The translations under genes were made by a program, and so were the position numbers. From Antedon bifida (taxonomy: Eukaryota; Echinodermata; Crinoidea; Comatulida; Antedonidae), in contig OY727093.1 in assembly GCA_963402885.1 (NCBI GenBank), positions 28,829,409 through 28,893,408 of the forward strand: a stretch of 64,000 bases of DNA, given 5' to 3'. Shown here one piece after another: positions 1 through 11,023 of this stretch. Below the pieces are notes generated by a model. It had not been told where the DNA came from and searched no databases. It saw only the letters and a list, made by a program, of their open reading frames with translations. The stretch's first letter is position 1. The number at the start of each line of letters is the position of its first letter.

Positions 1-88
1 TCCGTGTTTCCTTTATATGGATCCGTGTTTTCTTTATATGGATCCGTGTTTCCAATATATGGATCCGTGTTTCCCTTATATGGATCAG
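1..88. repeat. 21-bp tandem repeat, about four units
   Basis: Unit near TCCGTGTTTCCTTTATATGG (plus A), with a GGATCC across each junction. The array starts at or before the window edge, so its full length is unknown. Confidence 0.85.
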
Positions 89-2498
89 TTGTTGTCTTCA
101 CTCATTGTTACCTGTAAAAAAAAACATGATATTAAATGACTTGGAATTGAACAGGTATCAATTTCAAAATAAATGGAATAAATGGAAATTTTAAAACTGC
201 CAGTGAAAAAAATGTTCATTTTCTAGTTCAATTTTGTAATGTGAGAGCTTTATTCTTTTTGTTATAAATAAATGTATCATTTTCACAGTATTTGGTTTCA
301 TTTATTCTATCTTTAATACTATTTTATTATTTGTAAAGTGCATTTAAATTTTGAGATATTTTATTAATATTTAAGTGACACTTTTACACTGAAAATGAAG
401 ATTTGTAATATTTGTGGATATTAAAAAAAACTGTATTAAAAAAATATGCAGCAAATAAATAAATATTAATGCTAGAATAAAAATCGTTTTTAAATATCAA
501 ATTTTATAACCAGAAAGACAATTTTTTTGAGAGAAAAAATAAATAAATGTATACATTTCAGAGAAATAATCAGAATAAACACAATATTGGAAAAAAAGGA
601 GCAAAATTATCATTACATACGTAATGTACAGTAAAATTTAGCACCATATAACTAAAATTAACTATAAAGCAGTTTAAAAAAAAATTGTTTTTGATATGCT
701 GTTTTTTTATCTGGTGTACTTGTATTGTACGTGATTGGATGTTAGTATTTCCATAAGACTATTATGCATTGGTATTAATGTGTAGATGCTGTTTTACAAA
801 TCCTGTTGAAGGAATGGTTCTGAATTGATTTATTAAAAGGCATGGACAAAAAAAAAATTATCACTTATCGCATAAAGGTGCTCAGAATTTGTTAATAGGA
901 TGATAAAAATAAAATTCCGCACACGATCAAGCAGATTTAGAGAAAAAGTCTTTTAAAGTATCCATTTAGACAAGTGCTGAAATTTAGCGATAAAGACGAG
1001 AATGATAGTGTCATTGGCAATTAAATTTGACATTTCTTCACATGCTTGTTAAAAGAAACACTTCATGATTTACTTGCTTATTCATCACTGACATATCATT
1101 CACTTGATTAATTTGATTTCTGCAATTTTTTGACTGAAATATGTTACTTTATCAGCGAACTGTGAAACACGAAGATGGTGTTGAAGATTGTGATAATTGG
1201 TAAAAATGTAGAGTAATTGTTGAAGGCGTAAGTGGCTGTAAAACTACTATTAAGACCAAATAGTGACTGAATGCTGTGGTATAGTGATATAATTTCAAGT
1301 GTTAGTGGTGTCATTGTATTTCAGATATATAATAAGTCACGTCATATGTATGTGCTACATATCTTTACTGAAACCATTAAACAAATACAGTGTAAAGAAT
1401 ATTCTCTAAAATGTACGCTGGTTTAAAAAGGAAAAACGATAAGTTTTGAAAACCGCAAGGATGGATACAATAATGTTGCGTGACAATAAAATATGTGCAT
1501 TTAATGAATACATTTTTATGATAAAATTATTATAGAAATATAAAAGTTATTGACATGAACTAAATAATGCATGACATAAATGTTATTGTCATTTATTTTA
1601 TTGATAAATTTGCAAATGATGCTAGCCCAGGTGTGGCATTTGAGGTCAATCGATTGCGTGGTGAATTTTACAGTAATTCATTGGCGGAATCATATAAAAA
1701 TAGAACAACAGTATCTGGTCTAGGATCGTATTACATTTTTAGCAAAATGTAATTTGAGAAGTAAAGCTTAAATATGTATTATGTCCCCCAAAAGCATGAA
1801 AAATGAAGATTAATTAAATCAGACTTTGAATATGTTATTTTGTAGTTTTAATAAAGTTAATCACTTCCGTAGAAAAAATAGGAAAAAAAATAATGTTTTC
1901 ACTTATAAAATGACAAAATAAGTGGTTAAATTTATCTGGCAGCCAATTTGACCATTTTTTGCCATATGTTTACTATCTTTTTTTCAAAAGTATTATGATA
2001 AACAAGCTTCCCTCTTGGCTCTACTTAATTAGTTTGTTTTTACAAATATTTTTGCCATTTTTTTTTCTTTGGAAGAATAATTTTGTAGTTTGAATTGTTG
2101 TTTTTTTTCTTTTTGTTTTGCATTTAACATCAACGACATTTGTATGCTGTTTATAAGTTGTGATATCTTCAGTGTGAATGTACCATTGTATATTACAGTA
2201 AATTGCCTCGGGCACGCAATCTTTAGAGTATAATTATTTTCAAAGCTTTAAAAGCATATTACCAATAGATAGCCCTAATGTGTGACTTGAAATTTGATGC
2301 TTGTCAAAAAAACTAACGAGCCAACTCATTCATCTTTCCATGAATAATGAATTTATGATGTTTATGTCAATTATTGTATTAAAAAATGTTGCATTCATTT
2401 TGTAAAGCATTTTTACTTTCCAATGTGGTAGAATGCTGGGTTTGTTTGGAGAAACTGTAGATTCATGGGCAATGATAGAGCATTAACATCATTCAGTC
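89..2498. other. Non-coding AT-rich sequence
   Basis: Apart from a MITE fragment near 1768-1975, I see no ORF with coding character and no recognisable repeat. The missing N-terminal exon of ZRANB3 (expected to end in ...ADE before a GT) was looked for from 1 to 6890 and not found. Confidence 0.5.
1768..1975 (+). mobile_element. MITE family B, truncated copy 1
   Basis: Shares GTCCCCCAAAA-CATGAAAA, GAAGATTAATTAAATCAGA, AGTTAATCACTTCCGTAGAA, TGTTTTCACTTATAAAATGA and GGCAGCCAATTTGA blocks with the copies at 6.5, 12.0, 19.5 and 62.2 kb. The right end is missing. Confidence 0.75.
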
Positions 2499-3178
2499 GT
2501 GCGCCCCCACCTGGAATACTGTTCAGTCATTTTTAATTCCATTTCTTGTACACAATCTCAGCGTATTTCTAATGTTCAGAACAAATTTATTAGATTCCTT
2601 ACTTGCACTTGTCCTTGATTTGGTATTTTTATACAATTCTTTCTATTCAATTCAATTCAATTTCATTTTATTTCGGAAATATCATCCATATAAATAAACT
2701 TATAAACCATAAAACTAAACTTAAGTATATAGAATGCTTCTCCATCTACAATACATTTTGGAGTTATGGAGCATATGTTTGCAAACACAAGCAACAAGGA
2801 TGTTACCACTATTCAACATACTGTTTATGATTGTCCTCTTGTTGCTTTGTTTAAGTTGAATATACCAACTTGTACTCGCAGCAAGTGTTTGCTTCACATT
2901 CCTTGTGGTCGTGTTGAATGCACAAAATGAGGTATTTTTCAGCGGTTACCTAACACGTTTAATAAGTTGCTTGTTACTTATTTGGATATTGATTTATTTT
3001 ATGATAGTTTAAATGTATTTAAGGGTAAAATTGTTAAATCTCTATAATGTTCCGATCTTTGTTTTTGTTATTGTTGCTTATTTGAATGTATTATTATAGT
3101 TTATTATGTTTAGATTCAACCTGTTAGTGGCGGTTTCATCGCTGTTGGTTGTCAACTGAATACAATAAAAAATAAAAA
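2499..3178 (+). mobile_element. Jockey/CR1-like LINE 3' remnant with poly(A) tail
   Basis: From 2499 the frame reads VRPHLEYCSVIFNS, a classic C-terminal reverse-transcriptase motif, then QSQRISNVQNKFIRFL. After frame changes, DCPLVALFKLNIPTCTRSKC and TFNKLLVTYLDIDLFYDS follow, typical of the end of ORF2. It ends in an A-rich tail (AATAAAAAATAAAAAAATAA). Inactive fragment. Confidence 0.8.
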
Positions 3179-3573
3179 AATAAAAAATGATGCGTTGGTG
3201 TTTATGAGAGAGTTGTACAATGACAAGCAGAAATAACAATTTATATGAGTGGGTGTTTAAAAGAATTTTATGTTAGATATTTATGTTTTTTCAAAGTGTC
3301 TTATTGGACATCTACTGTACGTTTATATTTGATGGCCCCCTAGAGTCTGTTTTTTTTTTGGCCGCAGCTTTTAGACAGTATGGCTAATGGTCAGTGAACT
3401 TGGCTGAATACTGCTTCGTCGCCAGAAGTCCACTTAAAGATATCAATTGGTCAATACCAATTTCTAAAGCTTAGAAGTTCATGGCTAGGTATAAAATTAG
3501 TTTATTAGGACAAATTTGTACTTGCCTTTCAAAACACCTATTTTCAATCGTTCACAGTCTATTTCGTGCCTAG

Positions 3574-3788
3574 CTTACCTGGATAAACTGGCAATAGTTC
3601 TTTCCACTCGAAGAGCGAGATATAACTCGAAACGTAATAATGATGGTGGTTTGTGAGGAGGCTCCAACCTAAGGCATAGTTAATGGACTATATCATTTGT
3701 GGAGAGAGTGTTCAATAAAAATTTCTACTATTTGAGTTATATCTTGCTCTTCAAGGACAAAGGGCTATTGTCGGTTTATCCAGGTATG
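3574..3788. mobile_element. MITE family C, full copy
   Basis: Begins CTTACCTGGATAAAC and ends GTTTATCCAGGTA, with imperfect inverted arms containing CAATAG, TTCTTTCC and GAGATATAACTC. About 215 bp. Its right half recurs at 18.8 kb. Confidence 0.75.
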
Positions 3789-5419
3789 CTCTCTAGCATA
3801 TCTGACTACGCAGCTATTGAGTCTAACAGGTAATTCTGCAAATATTATGTCTTTCTGAATGTGTGCAGAATGACCTTTTGACTTGAAAGATATTTAATCA
3901 AGAAGGGGCATCATGAAAACAAAGGTCACTAATATGGCTTCTAATCAGTACCCCTGAAAATTAGTAAAATATCCTAAAATGCAATATGCAATTTTCACTT
4001 GCATTGAAACAATTGAATTGTAAAACATATCTGTAACTCTATAATTGATATATGCATACCGTTGTTTCACATCAATTGTGAAACATAGCTTCATGAATAT
4101 CAATTATTTATTTAATAGACAATATTACGATTGAAAATGACTCATTTTGTTCATCACTGCTGCTGTAAGATGATAGCTGAGTTTAGTAAACATTTAAAAT
4201 TCCAACGATTACAAAACTTTCATTGTTTTTTTGCTATACCTTTAGGCACACTTTCTTTTTGCCATTTATTCATTTAAAACACATAAAAATACATAGTTCA
4301 AATTTATAAATAAAGTTTTGAATTAAAATATTCTCTACTAAAATAGTAACTGTATTAAGGTTGATGATGAAATTGGTTTTTTTTTAATTGATTTTTATTA
4401 ATATATATTTCATTTTCATTTCATTTTTATTTCACTAAAAACTTAAATAGAGTGGAGGAGCCTAAATGAAAGCATAGCTTGTAGTGAATAGGATCCTCAA
4501 AACAAAAATATAAAATGTAAATAATATTACAAAATTAGGAACTCCAAAAACAACAACATACTTTTTAATAATACAGTAATATGTTACAGTAGCTTCAATT
4601 AAGCATAGACCATTTTAAAGGATATGCATTTACGTTACAAATATTAGTTAGAAACAGTGCACGGAGAATGGTACATTAATATGTAGAAATCTACTAAAGT
4701 TTGTGTACTGTAATCATTTCCTATAATTAGAAATAACAAAAGAAACTGTATGACATAGGTAAATTGCGTTTCTCTGCATTAATTGTTAATGTTTAAAGCG
4801 ATTATTAATAATCTTCTTCATTCTAGTTAATGATCCTTGAATAACTATAATATTACTGATATTAAACCAGTGATTTAATGTCAATACGTTGCTGTACCAA
4901 ATGGCATCGGATTTATTTGCGGCAACATCGCTAAGCGTGCTTGAAATTTTGTTATTAAGTCGACTAATATTTTCTGATGATATACACAATTTTACTAGAT
5001 TAATATCTGTATTAAATTCAAATATTTAATATGCGAAGACTAAATTGTATGAACAGTCACAAATGAGTATCATTTTGGAATGCTAATAATGTTATATCTT
5101 TCCTCATTCGTAATTATTTCGCCTTTGAGGTAGTAGTCATGTTGTCCGACTGTAGTTTCATGACCATGGCCTCGTTTTTATTCATTTAGCGTTTTGAAAT
5201 ACATGAACATGCCGCGACAATCATCATGTTAGTGAGCCCGTAAAGGGCTATACTAATTTATCTTCCAAACCGAAATTAGGCTGCTTAATAAACATAATGT
5301 CGCTATGTATTGCAAAGATGTCTTAAAGTATAACATTCAGTGCTGCTGTAAGAAGATAAATCATGATCTGATGATAGTAATGTTTCAGAGTCAAATTTTT
5401 CAAAATGAGAATTTCTTTT

Positions 5420-5554
5420 TTCTTTCCAAAAGGCCCCACAATACTATAGAAATTTGTATTTAGAAAACAAAATTTGTCACAAAACCATTTAGGAGAAAAT
5501 GTTTTCCAAATGCAAATTTCAATAGTATATAAATTTGAGGCCTTTTGGAAAGAA
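5420..5554. mobile_element. Hairpin element (foldback MITE)
   Basis: TTCTTTCCAAAAGGCC at the left is matched by GGCCTTTTGGAAAGAA at the right. The arms stay complementary for about 55 bp each, so the 135-bp element is almost all stem. No second copy was confirmed. Confidence 0.65.
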
Positions 5555-6204
5555 GCATTGTTTTCTTTTATATATTATCAATTTATGTAATTTTTTTTAT
5601 TTAATGTTATATCTAGTGGTGGGTCTTTCTGACTTATATGACTCTCCCCTCACATGACTAAACTACTTTTCATTGTATTTATATGCAATTTTATGTATTA
5701 ATAAACTTGTTATTATGTCTAGTGTATTGTATGTTATATTGTGGCAATAAATTGAAATTGAACAATCTTGTCGGTCTATAGAGAATATTTTTTACAGATG
5801 ATCTTGTTTTAAATTATTTTATATTACAAAATTAATTCTTTGAAATATACTGTGGATGTATTGTCTTTAAATTAAATCTTCAAGATTTATACTAAATTTA
5901 TTTCCATTATATAATTAGTTTAAGACATCTGATACATAATACTACACATAAAAGGTTTTACATGTCTAATGGAACTTCTTGCTGATGGCCTAGCATTTGA
6001 TAAGAGTATCGAGTTTGAAAGATTTGCGAAATGAATTTGTTTTCCAAAAGCAATTTAATTTGAAAAACTCCCATAGCATTTGGTTCACAAAAGAGATAAC
6101 ATCAAAATCTTGAGCAGATTCACAAACTATGTGACAAATCTTTTAGCACATCCTTATGTCACAAGTACAGTATAAAGTTTACAAACAAAAATACTATAAA
6201 GTTT

Positions 6205-6344
6205 GTTACTATCAAACAAACTTCATCTAACAAAAAATGTGATGTGCCCATATATGGACACGATGATGTCATATCACTACCACATTTAAGCACATCACAC
6301 TTTTTGTCAAACTACAGTAGTTTGATAGTGTAGACAGAGCCTTA
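6205..6344. mobile_element. MITE family A, copy 1
   Basis: Ends TTTGATAGTGTAGACAGAGC, the family's inverted terminal repeat, and contains GATGTCATATCACTACCA and GTGATGTGCCCATATATGG. The left end is degraded to ACTATCAAAC. Confidence 0.75.
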
Positions 6345-6531
6345 GAAAGTATCTTAACAAGAACCAATCATGCTGAAGTAAAAAGGGGAGATGTCTGCAT
6401 TATAATAGAGACTGAATGTAGTGTTAAACCATTGCCCCTCATTGTCCTTTTAATTCAGGGGTGAATAGGGGTCAGTGTCCTTCAGAGGTTTTTACTGTAT
6501 GTTTTAGGCTTCTGTTTATCTCAAAATCCAA

Positions 6532-6869
6532 AGATGTATTTTCCCCAAAAAACATGACAACTGAAGATTAATTAAATCTGTTTTGAATAGGTTATTTTAA
6601 TATAGATAATCACTTCCATGGAAAAAAAAAAGAAAACAAATAATGTTTTAAAAAATAAAATTGCAGAATAAATGGTTAAATTCAACAAAAACACTTTGGC
6701 TGGCAGCCAATTTGACAATTTTTTCTTTAGATTACAGTTTTTCAAGGTAAAAATTTTTTTTTGGATCCAATTTTTGGTCAAAGTGAATAACTATTATGTG
6801 AAAGTAAAATGACATATTCAACAATAAAAAATAAAAAAAAATTTTTCAGGGGGACAATATATCTTTAAT
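6532..6869 (+). mobile_element. MITE family B, copy 2, next to a ZRANB3 splice acceptor
   Basis: About 338 bp. Has the family blocks (GAAGATTAATTAAATC, ATAATCACTTCC, GGCAGCCAATTTGACAATTT, GTGAATAACTATTATGTGA) and the right terminal repeat GGGGGACAATATATCTTTAA. It ends 21 bp before exon a. Confidence 0.8.
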
Positions 6870-6890
6870 ATTTTTTATTTTATTTTACAG

Positions 6891-7069
6891 ATGGGGCTTG
6901 GTAAAACATTACAGGCTTTGTCAGTTGCATACTGCTACAAGGAAGAATGGCCACTACTGATAATCGTACCATCTTCACTACGTTATCCATGGATCGAGGA
7001 ACTTGAAAAATGGTTTCCAAACATACAACCAGGAGATGTACATCTGGTGAACAGTGGCACAGATGTTAA
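6891..7069 (+). CDS. ZRANB3: ZRANB3 exon a (first in window): helicase motifs I and Ia
   Basis: Acceptor ttttacag|ATGGGG, donor TTAA|gtatgt; 59 codons plus 2 nt. It encodes the Walker A loop (MGLGKTLQAL; the upstream DE of the usual ADEMGLGKT would be in the previous exon) and motif Ia (IIVPSSLRYPWIEELEKW), nearly identical to vertebrate ZRANB3. The end of a MITE lies 21 bp upstream of the exon. Confidence 0.93.
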
Positions 7070-10000
7070 GTATGTAATTACAGCTTTTTTAGTTCTTGAT
7101 AATTATGTTTGATTGTATATCATTATTATATGTTATGAAAATGATTTTCCACATCCTAAATTTAATTTCAAATAAATAGTCAAATAATATGACATTTTAT
7201 GATATTTGACGTATTGATAACCTAAGGGCAGAATCCAATATGTTACAAATAGGAACTGAACATGTCGAAATTCTATTTTTTTCCCAATACAAAAAATGGT
7301 GTTTTTATTTCATTGCAGTTGAAATAGAATCAGAACTATCATTGACAGATTCTGTAGGAACTCTGTATGTAAAATAAAATGCACAGTAGTAGGTCAATAA
7401 CCCTCCTAATGTCTCTAACCCCCATTGTACAATGACTCAAGGATGGATACATTAATTGTTATACCTCTGCCATTTTAAATGTATGTGTTATATGATATTA
7501 GACAATTTTGTCTGTTTAAATTTCTCAAATCACCACCGGAATTAAGTCTACAAATGTCATATGTTCTAGGGGTGTACTTTTGCATATCGATGTAGACATA
7601 AATTGCCACTAAGGGAAAACAAAATGGCTTTAAATTCTAACATATCTTAATATTTCATGGTTAGCAGTCTGCCAAATGTGATCAATGCAAATAAATTGGA
7701 AATGGATATTTTTATATTGTAGAAATGCATTTTGTTAAATGGATGTATAGTGACATTTAAGGTTTTTCACAAAATTGCAGTTTTGTTAAATTTGAAACAC
7801 TTATTGAACAGTTACCATTATAATTATCATCATTCATCATTGCTGTATATGGAATTACTGAGAGTGTTTTGACATTGAGATGTGGTACTAGAACATCATT
7901 CAAAATTATCTTGTATTGCCATGGTCTACATTTTAGGGGTTTAAAACTAAAAATTAAATTATCTCTGTATTTCATTTATTCATATTATCATAGAACTTTA
8001 TTTTTTTTTTTCCTCATATTCATAATTAAAAGCCGTATAATATTAAACCATAAACATCCTCATTCACCTTTATATTAAAAAATCCAAAAAGTTTTTCCAA
8101 ACCAATTTTGGTAGTTTCTATCTGTATATGATTCTTTACGATAAACCATTCATGAATACAGTACGTATTTGTGCGACGTTTCAACTTAGTTTGTTGGGTT
8201 AATTTTTGCTCAAAATAAAACCAGTTTCTCATTTGGTTGGAGTAATGATGTCCTTTACCTGAATGTAGTCAAATTTTCGCACCAATCAGTTACTGTACCT
8301 TCTGAGGTGAGGTCAAATTATTTTGCAAGATCCTATGTTCAGTTGGGTAGCTGAGTGGTTAGGACACTTGACTGATATACAGAGAGACCTGGGTTCAACT
8401 TCCAGTCCACTCAGCTGTAAATGAGTACCTGGTTGAAAATACTAGGGAGAAAAGGGCAGCGTGGAAAGGAACTGGCCACCCTACCACATAATGCCGAGGC
8501 TTAGTACAATGAGCTGTTCCTAACAGCTCATTCCCCTACGTTCAGAATGAACACAGGAATCATTTTTACCTTTTACCTACAGTATGTTCAGATGACAAAC
8601 GGAAATAGGTCTTTTTGTAGAAAATCGAGAGCTTCCATGATTTCATGAATGTTTCATGGCTATACTGAAACTGTATGTAATTTGAGGAATTAAATTGGAA
8701 TTGATTCTCGTACAAAATGCTTGAAAATCAATAATATTGACATTTGACAGTAATAAATATCCTGAATGAATTGTGAATGTAATTCATTTATATATTAAAT
8801 ATTATCTTTATTGTGTGTGCATTATGTTGTTGCAGTCATAATTTAGTTAAGAGCAGAAATTATATCCATTGTACACAAAGATTCATACAAACTGCAAAGC
8901 CTTGTTGACATACAACCTTTTACCATTCACCTAATACTCTTCACACCATGTAATTGAACAATACTTGAGTGGGAAGGGGGAATTGGTATTCCGCTATAGA
9001 TGGAAAAATAAATAAAAAAAATATTTTATTATTAGTATTTATATTGCTTTCAATAGAATGGCACATACTTAATTACTTTACAAGGTCAAAACTGTATGGA
9101 TTTATCCGCAATTTAAAATAATTGCCTTTTATAAAGTACTTTGACTTTAATTAAATTGACTGACGACATGAGTTTGTGGAAATTACTAAAAATATACTTT
9201 ATCTTGATATTGAACTTTGATTGTTTCATTTTATTATTTATATCAGTAAACTTGTATGTAACATGTAGGAATTATGTGTTCACTCATCCTTCAGATGGGA
9301 TGTAAAGTCGTTGGTCCTATGTACATATATACACATATATTAAAGAACTTGGTATACTATTCGAAAAGAGTAGGGGATTGTCTTCCGGTGTGCTGATCTG
9401 GTAGGCACTGCACTGCTGGCTGCCGTGTGTCTGTGGAGGGCGTAATCCAAATTTCCTCAGTTTTCAGTTAAACTTGAACCAGAATAAATACATGTAACAT
9501 TTAACTTATATACTGTATTCACAGTTATAGTGATTGGTGAATACGACTTCTAAATCCTTGACAACACCCCTCTAACATACAGAACTCTGGGCATCAACTC
9601 CGTAATCATGGATGATTGTAAATAGGGTAATAAACAACTAATTAGTGTCTGGACACTGGATGGAAGAATTCTTCACCCTCTGTACTGGTCAACTGTGGGA
9701 TAAGAAAAAGAGCAAATGAGCTTGCAACCATTGTAAGATTATTAATATAAAAAAAACCCAAAACAATTGTGCAGTTCATTTCAGATCGCAACACTGTCAG
9801 TGTACAGTATTAGTGTAAAAGTGTCTAAAGCTCTATCTACACTATCAAACTAGTTTGACAAAAAAAGTTTGATATGCCCAAATATGGTAGTGATATGCCC
9901 AAGTATGGTAGTGATATGCCCAATATATGGTAGTGATATGCCCAAATATGGTAGTGATATTCCCAAATATGGTAGTGATGTCACCGTGTCCATATATGGG

Positions 10001-10958
10001 CACATCACATCAAGTTTGATAGTGTAGATAGAGCTTTAAACCAGAATTCATCTCACAACTTTATGGTGTACAGTAAATAGAACTATAGCCTAGTTCAACT
10101 TGGTGTTTCTATAATGAATAAATCGTGTAAAATGTTATATTCCAAAGCAATCTACTGTAAGAGCTGCATCTCTCGATTAATTTTAGCTTTTTAGCTATAG
10201 ATGAATTAGTTTTTTTCGTGATATGCATGTGCTATATGTATACATTACTATGAAATTGAGGAAAAGGCAAGTTAATAGGAATACCAATATTTCCATGATT
10301 GAAATTTCAAGTCATGTGCATTAAATAGATTTAAATTTCAAATTAAATTTACATAAGTAATTTTGAATGAGGAATAAATGAATTTAATAAATAAATTAAT
10401 CAACACGATGAAAAAACACTTTGATTAAATGTCTTATATGTAAATTGAAAATGGTTAATGAGAAATCAAAATGGTAGGAATCATGTCTGGCATGTGGGAA
10501 GGCATGAGTTAAAATGTTATCTTTTACTTACTGTATACACTATCAAACTTTATGTAACAAAATGTGATGTACCCATATTTATATGGACATGATGTCATAT
10601 CACTACCATATTTGGGTATATCACTACCATATTTAAGCACATCACACAAAACAGTTTGATAGTGTAGACATAGCTTTAAACAGCAAAGTGATACAGTAGT
10701 CTGTCTCCATGGTGGCTCGCTTTTTTAGCTGTGAGATTGTATCTTGCTTTGCCTTGTTTGATAACTATTAAGCTATAGAGGGCAGTACTGTGAATTTTAA
10801 AATGTAAGATGCATTTAAAAAATCTCTCAATGTTTTATTTTTTCCACTTACCTTGAATAGCATATAAATTTGCTATACTCAGAACTTTTCATCTTAGGCA
10901 ATTGTGGCACCTTAGAAAATCTGTTGTTACTAACAATTAAAACCAAAACAAAAAACTT

Positions 10959-11023
<65 letters not shown>

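Larger units (their letters stand above)
3179..6204. other. Non-coding, with two inverted-repeat elements
   Basis: Holds MITE family C (3574-3788), a 135-bp hairpin element (5420-5554) and, at about 5600-5762, a possible retroposon 3' tail ending TTGTGGCAATAAATTGAAATTGAAC. No coding signal recognised. Confidence 0.5.

Noticed and set aside
6891..7112. ATG at 6891 as a translation start
   Set aside because: It is the Met of helicase motif I and directly follows a splice acceptor; the family needs an upstream N-terminus.
8336..8420. A functional tRNA gene
   Set aside because: A and B boxes are present but the acceptor and anticodon stems do not pair; it continues into a SINE body.
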